Shown here in pieces: positions 17,725 to 26,701 of a DNA stretch of 64,000 bases. A model generated the notes under the pieces. It saw nothing but the letters and a program-made list of their open reading frames with translations, did not search any database and was not told the origin of the DNA. Numbering within the stretch: position 1 is the first letter of the stretch; each line of letters starts with the position of its first letter. Made by a program: the position numbers and the translations under genes. Source of the stretch: Rhodobiaceae bacterium UBA7804 (GTDB taxonomy: Bacteria > Pseudomonadota > Alphaproteobacteria > Parvibaculales > Parvibaculaceae); NCBI GenBank assembly GCA_002480495.1, contig DLCG01000008.1:1-64000 (forward strand). Reading direction: 5' to 3'.

Positions 17725-18063
17725 ATGAAAAAGATCGAGGCGATCATCAAACCGTTCAAGCTCGACGAAGTGAAAGAAGCGCTGCAGGAAGTGGGACTCC
17801 AGGGCATCACTGTGACGGAAGCCAAAGGCTTCGGGCGCCAGAAGGGTCACACGGAGCTTTATCGTGGCGCGGAATATGTCGTCGATTTCCTGCCGAAGGT
17901 GAAGATCGAGGTCGTGCTGAACGATGACATGGTCGCCAAGGCCGTGGAAGCGATCCAGCAGGCCGCGCGCACGGGCCGCATCGGCGACGGCAAGATTTTC
18001 ATTTCCAATATCGAAGACTCGATCCGCATCCGCACGGGCGAAACCGGCGCCGAGGCAATCTAG
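17725..18063 (+). CDS. glnB: Nitrogen regulatory protein P-II
   Basis: PII is the trimeric sensor of 2-oxoglutarate, ATP/ADP and, through GlnD, glutamine. It controls NtrB and the glutamine synthetase adenylyltransferase. The protein has the canonical 112 residues. Tyr51, the uridylylation site, is in RGAEYVVDF at the tip of the T loop. The B-loop signature TGRIGDGKIF and the C-terminal IRIRTGE are present. It is followed by glnA after 169 bp, the usual alphaproteobacterial glnBA pair, and is preceded by a sigma54 promoter with two NtrC-like sites, so it should be induced by nitrogen shortage. Confidence 0.98.
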   Translation: MKKIEAIIKPFKLDEVKEALQEVGLQGITVTEAKGFGRQKGHTELYRGAEYVVDFLPKVKIEVVLNDDMVAKAVEAIQQAARTGRIGDGKIFISNIEDSIRIRTGETGAEAI

Positions 18064-18232
18064 GGGGCTTAGTTGACGACCATCAAATAAGACGACCTTC
18101 GAGGGTCCGGCGCGCGGCAGCCCGAAAGGCACGCACGGCGCCAACAGGCGCGGACCCAAAATCGAAACTTCAATGCTGGGCGCAAGCCCATCCGAACGAA
18201 CCCCTAAAGGACAACAGGGAAAAGAGGACCAA

Positions 18233-19639
18233 ATGGCTGGCAAATCTATTCAGGACGTCATCAAGGAGAAGGACGTCAAGTACATCGACCTGCGCTTCAC
18301 CGATCCGCGCGGCAAGATGCAGCACGTCACCTTCGATATCGGCTTCTGCGATGACGACTTCTGGGCCGAAGGTACGATGTTCGACGGCTCCTCGATTGCC
18401 GGCTGGAAGGCGATCAACGAGTCGGACATGGTTCTGCTGCCCGACACAGCGACGGCGACGATCGATCCGTTCTATGCGCAGACGACGCTCGCCGTCTTCT
18501 GCGACGTTCTGGAACCGTCCACGGGCGAACCCTATGCCCGCGACCCGCGCGGTACCGCCAAGCTCGCCGAGGCCTATCTCAAGTCGACCGGTATTGGGGA
18601 CACGATCGTGTTCGGCCCGGAAGCGGAATTCTTCATCTTCGACGATGTGAAGTTCTCCGCGAACCCCTACAAGACGGGCTTCGAGCTCGACTCCGTCGAG
18701 CTTCCGACGAACTCCGACACTGCCTATGAAACGGGCAATCTCGGCCACCGTCCGCGCACGAAGGGCGGCTACTTCCCCGCCAACCCGATCGACAGCTGCC
18801 AGGACCTCCGCGGCGAAATGCTGACGGTCATGGAAGAGATGGGCGTGAAGATCGAAAAGCACCACCACGAAGTGGCGGCAGCGCAGCACGAGCTCGGCAC
18901 CAAGTTCCAGACGCTCACCACGGCTGCCGATCACATGCAGATCTACAAGTATGTGATCCACAACGTGGCTCAGGCGTTCGGCAAGACGGCCACCTTCATG
19001 CCGAAGCCGGTCTTCGGCGATAACGGCTCGGGCATGCACTGCCACCAGTCGATCTGGAAGGACGGCAAGCCGCTTTTCGCCGGCAACAAGTACGCCGACC
19101 TCAGCCAGGAATGCCTCTGGTACATCGGCGGTATCCTGAAGCACGCCAAGGCGCTCAACGCCTTCACCAACCCGTCGACGAACAGCTACAAGCGTCTAGT
19201 CCCCGGCTATGAAGCGCCGGTGCTTCTCGCCTATTCGGCGCGCAACCGCTCCGCCTCCTGCCGTATCCCGCATGGCACGTCGCCGAAGTCGAAGCGTATC
19301 GAAATCCGCTTCCCCGATCCGACGGCGAACCCCTATCTTGCCTTCGCCGCGATGATGATGGCTGGTCTCGACGGCATCGAGAACAAGATCGATCCGGGCG
19401 GGCCGATGGACAAGAACCTCTACGACCTGCCGCCTGAGGAGCTGAAGGAAATCCCGACCGTTTCAGGCAGCCTGCGCGAAGCCCTGACGGCCGTCGATGC
19501 GGATCGCAAGTTCCTCACGAAGGGTGGTGTCTTCACCGACGAGCAGATCGACGGTTACCTCGAACTCAAGTGGGAAGAATGCCTGCGTTACGAAATGACG
19601 CCGCACCCGGTCGAGTTCGACATGTACTACTCGGTCTGA
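18233..19639 (+). CDS. glnA: Glutamine synthetase type I
   Basis: This dodecameric enzyme makes glutamine from glutamate, ammonia and ATP. At 468 residues it is the GSI-beta size. Metal and ATP site motifs are present (FGPEAEFFIFD, FMPKPVFGDNGSGMHCHQS, NPSTNSYKRLVPGYEAP). The adenylylation tyrosine is Tyr397 in KNLYDLPPEE, so it is under GlnE control. The ATG at 18233 has an AGAGGA ribosome-binding site; the longer open frame to 18173 adds 20 non-homologous residues. It follows glnB, with which it probably shares the sigma54 transcript, and ends at a strong terminator. Confidence 0.98.
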   Translation: MAGKSIQDVIKEKDVKYIDLRFTDPRGKMQHVTFDIGFCDDDFWAEGTMFDGSSIAGWKAINESDMVLLPDTATATIDPFYAQTTLAVFCDVLEPSTGEPYARDPRGTAKLAEAYLKSTGIGDTIVFGPEAEFFIFDDVKFSANPYKTGFELDSVELPTNSDTAYETGNLGHRPRTKGGYFPANPIDSCQDLRGEMLTVMEEMGVKIEKHHHEVAAAQHELGTKFQTLTTAADHMQIYKYVIHNVAQAFGKTATFMPKPVFGDNGSGMHCHQSIWKDGKPLFAGNKYADLSQECLWYIGGILKHAKALNAFTNPSTNSYKRLVPGYEAPVLLAYSARNRSASCRIPHGTSPKSKRIEIRFPDPTANPYLAFAAMMMAGLDGIENKIDPGGPMDKNLYDLPPEELKEIPTVSGSLREALTAVDADRKFLTKGGVFTDEQIDGYLELKWEECLRYEMTPHPVEFDMYYSV

Positions 19640-19663
19640 TCCGTCAGACGAAAGAACGAAACG

Positions 19664-19695
19664 AAAGGCCGGAGCAAAAGCTCCGGCCTTTTTTC
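19664..19695 (+). terminator. Intrinsic terminator of glnA
   Basis: AAAGGCCGGAGC pairs with GCTCCGGCCTTT around AAAA and is followed by TTTTT. It lies 25 bp past the glnA stop and may also stop transcription from the facing VOC gene. Confidence 0.9.
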
Positions 19696-19703
19696 ATGCA
19701 TGG

Positions 19704-20468
19704 TCAGGCGGCATGAAGAATGAAGCGGACGCCGCAGATATCGACTGCTTCACGGGATACCGGAAGACCAAGCTTCTTCGCTTCGGCAAGTGCCGTCTTG
19801 GGATCGGCCAGCGCGATATCGACACCGACAACACCGGTGCCGTCCTCATCCACCGGTTCGACGAAACGAACGAAGCCTCGCGTCAACTGCAATTCCGGAC
19901 CGAACTTACCCTCTTCCACCCGAACGTCGAGCAACTCTCCCCAGCGGGCGGCGAGCGCCGCAGGCGCTTTCGTCTGCACCGTCGCGCCGAGAATGGATGT
20001 TGCGTTGGAGCTTTTTGCGTGGCGCCAATCGGAACCAGCGGGCGGCCAGTCACTGTCCGGATCGAGCCAATCGTCGACATCCCTTACGCTATCGATCGAC
20101 GTCAACACACCGCCAAAATCAGCTGGGTGGAAATGCGTAAAGACATAGCGTTTGTCCATTGCCGCAATCTGGCGCGCGCCGAGACCCAGCACTCGTTCGC
20201 GATGCGCCTTTGCGTCCCCGACTTCGAAGATGAGCATATAACCGGCGTCGCCGCCACGGCGATGGAGGTAGCGCAGCGCGGAAGCATCCTCCTTCACGGG
20301 CTGGACGACCTCCAGAAACTCTCCGCCGACAGGTATGACAGCATTGACCAGACCGAAAATGCCGACCTCTGGGTCCCTATAGGCGACCCTCAAACCGAAG
20401 ACCTTTTCCAGCCGATCAACCACCGGCTCAAGCTCGTGCGCAACCAGCGCAATCTGACGAAGCCACAT
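19704..20468 (-). CDS. VOC (glyoxalase-like) superfamily protein
   Basis: The protein of about 254 residues has an N-terminal vicinal-oxygen-chelate half (LRQIALVAHELEPVVDRLEKVFG) and a second, more degenerate repeat from about residue 150. It probably binds a metal and a small hydrophobic or oxygenated substrate, but the reaction is unknown. The ATG at 20468 is chosen because GGAGGAAAGAGGGG directly precedes it; the frame runs back to 20528. It converges on glnA and shares the terminator region. No functional partner is next to it. Confidence 0.78.
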   Translation of the reverse strand: MWLRQIALVAHELEPVVDRLEKVFGLRVAYRDPEVGIFGLVNAVIPVGGEFLEVVQPVKEDASALRYLHRRGGDAGYMLIFEVGDAKAHRERVLGLGARQIAAMDKRYVFTHFHPADFGGVLTSIDSVRDVDDWLDPDSDWPPAGSDWRHAKSSNATSILGATVQTKAPAALAARWGELLDVRVEEGKFGPELQLTRGFVRFVEPVDEDGTGVVGVDIALADPKTALAEAKKLGLPVSREAVDICGVRFILHAA

Positions 20469-21113
20469 CCCCTCTTTCCTCCCCTCGAACTCCATTTCCA
20501 ACGGCGCGGAGATTGACCGCCGCCTCAAGTTCCGTCAAGCAATCCCCACTCCGCCCGTCATAGCTCCCCCCATTCATCTGCCTACGGATTATTTTTGACC
20601 GGTCAACATTGCTGACATTTGGCGTATTACGGAAATGCCTATTCCAGTTGACGCTTTCGCAATTTCGGGCGTAGCATTTTCATGTCTAACGAAGGAGGAG
20701 GTTTAAGAAGATGGCTCCACCGACGCAGGTCTTTCTCTGAAAGAAAGACAATTGAGACACATAGCCAAGACCTGATGCAGTTCACAGGCGCGACCGGTCA
20801 GCAAATCTTATAGGCCAAAAGAAAAGCGCGAAGACAGACTGACGCCCAGGCCGCGCTGATTGAGCGCACAGGCAAAAAGGCAATGGAGACAGGCCCGGCT
20901 TTTCAGCACGGGCGAGTGCGAGCAGCACTTCCATAAGCAACCCCGCAAGGAACGCCCGACAGGAAACCGGGGCTTCCGTCTGAGCGGGGTTGCGCCGGTT
21001 GTATACCCTCCCCTCTTCCCCCCAGTCCCACTATCCGAACCATGATGCTGACGCGGAGAAGCGCGCCGCGCTTCGGCGTGAACCATATCCACTGCCTTCA
21101 GGGGAAAATCACG
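20469..21113. other. Gene-poor region upstream of the AAA ATPase gene
   Basis: I see no convincing full gene here. It holds a perfect palindrome TTGACCGGTCAA (20595-20606) and a second GACCGGTC (20792-20799). There is a very strong ribosome-binding sequence AAGGAGGAGG (20692-20701) nine bases before an ATG that opens only a nine-codon frame (20711). An overlapping 43-codon frame (20682-20813, MSNEGGGLRRWLHRRRS...) runs through it. Either could be a leader peptide; neither is proven. Confidence 0.4.
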
Positions 21114-21728
21114 ATGAATTACCAGCAGAATTTTATCGTCATCACGGGAGGACCGGGCGGCGGCAAGACGACCCTGGTCGAAACGCTGGCTGCCAGTGGA
21201 TTTCTCGCCGTGGAAGAAGCCGGGAGGCGCATCATCCAGGAGCAAAGGTCGTGCGGCGGCAATGCGACGCATGATGGAGACCGCATTGCCTTCCGGCGCC
21301 TTATGTTCGAAGACGCCCTCCAAACCTATCAGCGGATGACAGATTTCACCGGCCCTGTCTTCTTCGACCGGGGACTGCCCGATCTCATCGGCTATAGCCG
21401 GCTTATTGGAGCTCCGGTCCCCTCATGGTTGCAGCAAGCCGTCGAAAACTACCGCTACAACGAAACCGTTTTCATCGCACCTGCGTGGCAGGAAATATTC
21501 CGGCAAGATGATGAACGGCAGCAGGACTTCGCCGAAGCTGCCGCCACCTGCGAGGCAATGCGGGCCGCCTATGAAGAGACGAGATACCGCCTCGCCGAAC
21601 TACCAAGATCGACGATAGGTGAACGGGTCGCTTTCATGCTTGAACGCATTCAGGATGCCGGAGGATTTACCGCCCAGTCCGGCAGAACGCCAAACTCGAT
21701 ACCGAAGACGAGTGGCCCGAGCGCATAG
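21114..21728 (+). CDS. AAA-family ATPase/kinase-like protein (AAA_28, COG3911)
   Basis: This P-loop protein of about 204 residues has Walker A GGPGGGKTT near residues 11-19 and an FFDRGLPD motif like nucleotide-kinase enzymes. The NYRYNETVFIAPAWQEIFRQDDERQQ segment is typical of the family. Its role is unknown; small-molecule kinase activity is possible. The family normally ends near FMLERI, so the last 25 residues here exist only because the frame runs 79 bp into the opposite-strand DASS gene. I start at the ATG at 21114, since earlier codons do not align with the family. Confidence 0.8.
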   Translation: MNYQQNFIVITGGPGGGKTTLVETLAASGFLAVEEAGRRIIQEQRSCGGNATHDGDRIAFRRLMFEDALQTYQRMTDFTGPVFFDRGLPDLIGYSRLIGAPVPSWLQQAVENYRYNETVFIAPAWQEIFRQDDERQQDFAEAAATCEAMRAAYEETRYRLAELPRSTIGERVAFMLERIQDAGGFTAQSGRTPNSIPKTSGPSA

Positions 21729-23176
21729 ACCATCGCGACGATCAGGAAAACGAACGTCACATTGAGCCAGATGCCCGCCTTCGCCATCTCGGGCAGAGCT
21801 ATCCGTCCGCTACCAAATACAATGGCGTTTGGCGGCGTTCCCACCGGAAGCATGAAGGCGCAGTTCGCGGCCATGGCTGCCGGCACGAGAAGCAGTAGAG
21901 GATGCTCCCCGACCGAAATGGCGACAGCCGCGATCACGGGAAGGAAAGTCGCAGCCGTGGCGGTGTTGCTCGTGAGTTCGGTAAGCATCAGGATCAGAGC
22001 GCAGACAAGTGCGACGAGCAACAAGAGGGGAATTGCCTCGGCCCCAGCGAAGAGTGTGCCGATCCACTCCGCGACCCCATGCTTCTCGATCATGCTGGCG
22101 AGACTCAAGCCTCCACCAAAGAGAAGGAAGACGTCCCAGGGCGCCCGCTTCGCGGTTTCCCAGTTCATGAGGAATTCGCCCTTGCGGAGGTCGACGGGTG
22201 TGATGAAGAGTAGCAGCCCGCCGAGCAGTGCAATGCCGGTGTCCGAGATGAAGGGAAAGAATCCGGCCAACAGCGGCTGGGTCACCCACCCAAGCGCAGT
22301 CAGGGCAAAGATTACTGCAACCTTCGTTTCAGACGACGAAAGAGGTCCGAGCTTTCCGCGCTCATGGGCGATGGCTTCCGCGGCGCCCGGTATTTCCATA
22401 CCTTTCAGATGGAAGATCACCCGCGTCATAAGGAACCAGGCAAGCGGAATACCGACGATCACCGTAGGCACACCGATCAGCATCCACTCGCCGAATCCGA
22501 TCTGGACGCCATAGGTTTGGCTGAGAAACGCGGCGAGCAGAGCATTCGGCGGCGTGCCGATCAGCGTACCCAGCCCACCAATCGTAGAGCTGTAAGCGAC
22601 GGCAAGCAGGAGAACGAGCGTGAAAGTGGCGGCATGCGCCTTGTCCTCCTGCGTTCGCGCCTGCGTCTCCAGCAGCGCGGTGACGGAAAGCGCGATCGGC
22701 AGCATCATGAGCGCCGTTGCCGTGTTGCTTACCCACATGCTGAGGAAAGCCGCAGCGACCATGAAGCCGCCGACAATTCGCGATGGCTGCGTTCCCATGA
22801 TCCCGACAAGACCGAGCGCGATGCGCCGGTGAAGGTTCCATCGCTCCATCGCCAGAGCGATGAGGAAGCCGCCGAAAAAGAGATAGATGATCGGGTGCGC
22901 GTAAGGCGCTGCAGCGCCACGTATCTCCACGATACCGAGAAGCGGGAAAAGCACCATCGGCAAAAGCGAAGTAGCCGGGATGGGGATCGGCTCGCATATC
23001 CACCAGACCGCCATCAGCGCGGCCACGCCTGCCGTTCTCCAGCCGAGTTCGTTCAGACCCTCGGGCGCTGGAAAAACGAATGTCAGCAAAAGGAGCGCGG
23101 GCCCCAGAATCCAGCCCAGGATCTGACGCCGGCCGAAACCGATGCTGTGCCCCTCGATCCGCTCCATGCTGGCCAC
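21650..23176 (-). CDS. DASS/SLC13-family anion:sodium symporter
   Basis: This inner-membrane carrier of about 508 residues is predicted to take up dicarboxylates or sulfate with sodium. It has about 11-12 hydrophobic segments and the two SLC13 repeats, each with a Ser-Asn-Thr motif (WVSNTATALMMLP and ELTSNTATAATFLPV). The family signature GTPPNA occurs twice. Its C-terminus overlaps the AAA ATPase gene on the other strand by 79 bp. It ends six bases past the next gene's region on the same strand (OYE at 23183), so the two are likely co-transcribed. The substrate is not determined. Confidence 0.9.
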   Translation of the reverse strand: MASMERIEGHSIGFGRRQILGWILGPALLLLTFVFPAPEGLNELGWRTAGVAALMAVWWICEPIPIPATSLLPMVLFPLLGIVEIRGAAAPYAHPIIYLFFGGFLIALAMERWNLHRRIALGLVGIMGTQPSRIVGGFMVAAAFLSMWVSNTATALMMLPIALSVTALLETQARTQEDKAHAATFTLVLLLAVAYSSTIGGLGTLIGTPPNALLAAFLSQTYGVQIGFGEWMLIGVPTVIVGIPLAWFLMTRVIFHLKGMEIPGAAEAIAHERGKLGPLSSSETKVAVIFALTALGWVTQPLLAGFFPFISDTGIALLGGLLLFITPVDLRKGEFLMNWETAKRAPWDVFLLFGGGLSLASMIEKHGVAEWIGTLFAGAEAIPLLLLVALVCALILMLTELTSNTATAATFLPVIAAVAISVGEHPLLLLVPAAMAANCAFMLPVGTPPNAIVFGSGRIALPEMAKAGIWLNVTFVFLIVAMVYALGPLVFGIEFGVLPDWAVNPPAS

Positions 23177-23182
23177 CTGCCT

Positions 23183-24481
23183 TCAGCGCTGCATTGCAGC
23201 GGCGGCGCGGGCTTCGTTTTTCGCATAGTTACGAAATGCGGTGAAAACGCCCATCTTCGGATCGGGGTTCTTGCCCTCCCCCATGCGCAGGATCTGGAGG
23301 CAGAACCAGCCCTGCTGGCCCCAGCCGTTGAGCGCCTTGAGCATGTTGATCGGACTGTGAGGTCCCAGAATGCCGGGCCCAAGCCTGAGCGTTTTTTCAT
23401 AAGCAGGCGTTTCTGCGGCCGCGCCGGACAAAAGCTTCCCGGGTATAGCGGGGTCGACGCAAAGCGGGCGCGCAATGCCCACTAGGTCCATCGTTCCGCT
23501 CGCCAAAGCGGCGTTCATGCCGGCCACTGTGCGGAAGCCGCCCGTTACCATCAGAGGCATCTTTACCGCTGCTCGAATATCCTTCGCATATTCGAGGAAG
23601 TAGGCCTCACGGGCGATGGTGCTTTCGCGCCGTACTTCGGCCTTTTCGGGATGAAGCGTCATGTCGTCGAGGCCAACGAGGCGCGGTTGTTCATAAGTAC
23701 CGCCCGAAATTTCCAGCAGATCGAGCTTTTCCGCATCGAGCCATGCGGCGACGCGGATCGCATCTTCATGGCTGAATCCGCCACGCTGGAAATCAGCCGA
23801 ATTGAGCTTAACCGAAACGGGGAAATCATCGCCAACCGCGCGACGTACCGCACGGACCGTTTCAAGCAGGAGGCGCGCCCGGTTCTCCAGCGAGCCACCC
23901 CATTCGTCGGTACGGGTGTTCACATCGGGCGAAAGGAACTCGGAAATGAGATACCCGTGGGCGCCATGAATCTGCACACCAGTGAAGCCGGTATCCCGGG
24001 CGATCGTGGCAGCATGCGCGAAACGACGGATGACGTCCTCGATTTCGACGCCGGTGAGGGGGCGTGGCTTGCCGAACTGGCTGCCTGGCATTTCAAGCGC
24101 CTTGTCCGAGGGGCCGACCGGCTCCTTGTTGACCGATGCAGGCGTCTGCCTTCCAGCGTGGGATATCTGCATCCAGAGATGTGTGCCGTTCTCCGTTCCG
24201 GCACGGGCATAGGCGCGCAGCGCAGCGATCGCCTCATTCGATTGCGGACCGTCTATCGCGACATTGCCCGGGCGTTCGAGATAACGCCGGTCGACCTGCA
24301 CATTGCCCGTAAGCAACATGCCTGCACCCCCTTCGGCCCAGCGCTTGTAGAGACGCACATGGCCCTCCGTGGCGCGGTTAAGAGGATCGCCGAGTCCCTC
24401 CGTCATGGCGCCCTTGGCAAGGCGGTTCTTCAGCGTGGCGCCACAAGGCAGCGCTAGCGGCGATCCGATATCCACAGTCAT
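23183..24481 (-). CDS. NADH:flavin oxidoreductase, old yellow enzyme family
   Basis: This FMN-dependent ene-reductase-type TIM barrel has about 432 residues. The flavin and substrate residues are visible: QISHAGRQ, then the His-x-x-His pair in QIHGAHGYLISEFLSP, followed by TDEWGGSLENRARLLLE, and phosphate binding in VTGGFRT and IGIARPLC. Members reduce unsaturated carbonyls or cleave xenobiotics. The ATG at 24481 has GGAGGGG upstream; the frame extends to 24553 without homology. It is the first gene before the DASS transporter (6 bp apart), which might import its substrate (inference). Confidence 0.9.
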   Translation of the reverse strand: MTVDIGSPLALPCGATLKNRLAKGAMTEGLGDPLNRATEGHVRLYKRWAEGGAGMLLTGNVQVDRRYLERPGNVAIDGPQSNEAIAALRAYARAGTENGTHLWMQISHAGRQTPASVNKEPVGPSDKALEMPGSQFGKPRPLTGVEIEDVIRRFAHAATIARDTGFTGVQIHGAHGYLISEFLSPDVNTRTDEWGGSLENRARLLLETVRAVRRAVGDDFPVSVKLNSADFQRGGFSHEDAIRVAAWLDAEKLDLLEISGGTYEQPRLVGLDDMTLHPEKAEVRRESTIAREAYFLEYAKDIRAAVKMPLMVTGGFRTVAGMNAALASGTMDLVGIARPLCVDPAIPGKLLSGAAAETPAYEKTLRLGPGILGPHSPINMLKALNGWGQQGWFCLQILRMGEGKNPDPKMGVFTAFRNYAKNEARAAAAMQR

Positions 24482-24631
24482 TCGATTTGTCCCCTCCAGC
24501 ACGACAAGCGGGGCCAAATGTGGCATATCCAGCCCCAAGCGCAAATCCTGCAAGAGAGAAGCAGCCGATTGGCGCTCCCGCTGCCCCGGCCCTACAATCC
24601 GGGTGATTCTCCTTCACGAAGTTCCGAGTTC

Positions 24632-26686
24632 ATGGCCGCCCGCAAGACGAGCAAATCCAACGATACCGACGATCTCTTTTCCACCTCTGCCGGCACGCCC
24701 AAGGCCGCGCCGAAGGAACGCAAGGCTGCGTCCAGGGGCGAGAGCGGAAAAGGCGAAAGCTACTCGGCCAAGGATATCGAAGTTCTGGAGGGGCTCGAGC
24801 CGGTGCGCCGGCGTCCCGGCATGTATATCGGCGGCACGGACGAGAAGGCGCTCCATCACCTCTTCGCCGAAGTTCTAGACAACTCCATGGACGAGGCCGT
24901 TGCCGGCCATGCGAACTGGATCGAGGTGACGCTTTCGGAAGATGGCAGCCTTACCGTCGCCGACAATGGACGCGGCATTCCGGTGGATCCGCACCCCAAG
25001 TTCAAGAACAAATCCGCGCTCGAGGTCATCCTTACGACGCTGCACTCGGGCGGCAAGTTCGGCGGCAAGGCCTACGAGACATCAGGCGGCCTGCACGGCG
25101 TCGGCATATCGGTGGTCAATGCGCTGTCCGACCGTTTCGAGGTGGAAGTCGCGCGCGACCAGACACTCTACGCGCAAGCTTACGAGCGCGGTAATCCGAA
25201 GACCAAGCTCGAGAACAAGGGCCGTATTCAGAACCGGCGCGGCACGAAGATCACTTTTCATCCCGATGCCGACATTTTCGGCAAGGGCGCCCATTTCATT
25301 CCCAAGCGCCTTTACAAGATGGCGCGTTCCAAGGCCTATCTTTTCGGCGGCGTCGAAATTCGCTGGTCCTGCGCCCCTTCTCTCATCGGCGAGAAGGACG
25401 ACACACCGGCAAGCGACGTCCTGCACTTTCCCGGCGGCATCGTCGACTATCTTCGGGCATCCATCGAAGGCTACGACACTGTGACGGCCGATCCTTTTTC
25501 GGGCAAGGTCTCGCGGGCGGGAAGCCACGGCTCGGTCGAATGGGCGATTTCCTGGTTCGGCGGCGGCGACGGTTTCATCAACTCCTACTGCAACACCGTG
25601 CCGACGCCAGAGGGCGGAACACATGAAGCGGGGCTTCGCGCGGCGCTTACCAAGGGCCTCAAGGCCTACGGAGATCTGATCGGCAACAAGAAGGCATCGC
25701 AGATTCAGGCCGACGACGTTCTGGGCACGGCGGGCGCAATGCTTTCCGTTTTTATTCGTGAGCCGGAATTCCAGGGCCAGACGAAGGAAAAGCTCGCCAG
25801 CGCCGATGCGCAGAAGCTCGTCGAAAAGGCAATCGGCGACCATTTCGATCACTGGCTTACCGCCGCTCCACAACAGGCTAACAAACTTCTCGAATGGGTG
25901 ATCGACCGGGCGGATGAACGCCTCCGGCGGCGTCAGGAGAAAGACGTGGCGCGAAAGACCGCGACACGCAAACTGAGGCTTCCCGGCAAGCTGGCCGATT
26001 GCAGCCAATCGGCCGCGGAAGGCTCGGAGATTTTTCTCGTTGAGGGCGACAGCGCCGGCGGGTCGGCGAAGCAGGCCCGGGACCGAGCGAGCCAGGCCAT
26101 CCTTCCGCTTCGTGGCAAGATACTGAACGTGGCAAGCGCCAGCGGCGCAAAGCTGGCGCAAAGCCAGCAGATTTCGGACCTGATGCAGGCACTCGGCGTC
26201 CGCGCCGGCTCGCATTACCGCGACGAGGACCTGCGTTACGACAAGGTCATCATCATGACGGACGCCGATGTCGACGGCGCCCATATCGCTTCGCTGCTTA
26301 TAACCTTCTTCTACAGGGAGATGCCAAAGCTCATTGCGAACGGCCATCTTTATATGGCGGTACCGCCGCTATACAAACTGACGCAGGGCGGAAAGACGCT
26401 TTATGCGCGAGACGATGCACACAAGGACGAACTTCTGAAAAAGGAGTTCAGCGGCAAGGGAAAGGTCGAGATCAGCCGCTTCAAGGGGCTGGGCGAGATG
26501 ATGCCGGCACAGCTGAAGGAAACCACCATGGCGCGCGGCAAGCGAACGCTGATGCGAGTGGTCGTGCCGGAAAACGAGATCAAGGAAACGAGCGGTACGA
26601 TCGAACGGCTCATGGGCAACAAGGCCGAGCTCCGCTTTCAGTTCATTCAGGAGCACGCGGCCTTCGCACACGACCTCGACATCTGA
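24632..26686 (+). CDS. parE: DNA topoisomerase IV subunit B
   Basis: ParE is the ATPase subunit of topoisomerase IV, which unlinks daughter chromosomes with ParC. It has 684 residues. The GHKL ATPase begins at about 55 (VRRRPGMYIGG, then EVLDNSMDEA and DNGRGIPV, with the ATP lid GGLHGVGISVVNAL). The TOPRIM domain has EGDSAGGSAKQARDR and DADVDGAHI. The first 45 residues are Lys/Ser/Ala-rich and not part of the fold. The QTK-like loop and the lack of a GyrB insert, with the short C-terminus, favour ParE over GyrB. It converges on the histidine kinase with 15 bp between them. Confidence 0.95.
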   Translation: MAARKTSKSNDTDDLFSTSAGTPKAAPKERKAASRGESGKGESYSAKDIEVLEGLEPVRRRPGMYIGGTDEKALHHLFAEVLDNSMDEAVAGHANWIEVTLSEDGSLTVADNGRGIPVDPHPKFKNKSALEVILTTLHSGGKFGGKAYETSGGLHGVGISVVNALSDRFEVEVARDQTLYAQAYERGNPKTKLENKGRIQNRRGTKITFHPDADIFGKGAHFIPKRLYKMARSKAYLFGGVEIRWSCAPSLIGEKDDTPASDVLHFPGGIVDYLRASIEGYDTVTADPFSGKVSRAGSHGSVEWAISWFGGGDGFINSYCNTVPTPEGGTHEAGLRAALTKGLKAYGDLIGNKKASQIQADDVLGTAGAMLSVFIREPEFQGQTKEKLASADAQKLVEKAIGDHFDHWLTAAPQQANKLLEWVIDRADERLRRRQEKDVARKTATRKLRLPGKLADCSQSAAEGSEIFLVEGDSAGGSAKQARDRASQAILPLRGKILNVASASGAKLAQSQQISDLMQALGVRAGSHYRDEDLRYDKVIIMTDADVDGAHIASLLITFFYREMPKLIANGHLYMAVPPLYKLTQGGKTLYARDDAHKDELLKKEFSGKGKVEISRFKGLGEMMPAQLKETTMARGKRTLMRVVVPENEIKETSGTIERLMGNKAELRFQFIQEHAAFAHDLDI

Positions 26687-26701
26687 TGCTACGACCAGGC
26701 T

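Noticed and set aside
20808..21323. 171-codon minus-strand frame over the start of the AAA ATPase gene
   Set aside because: It overlaps the Walker A coding part in antisense and has no similarity of its own.
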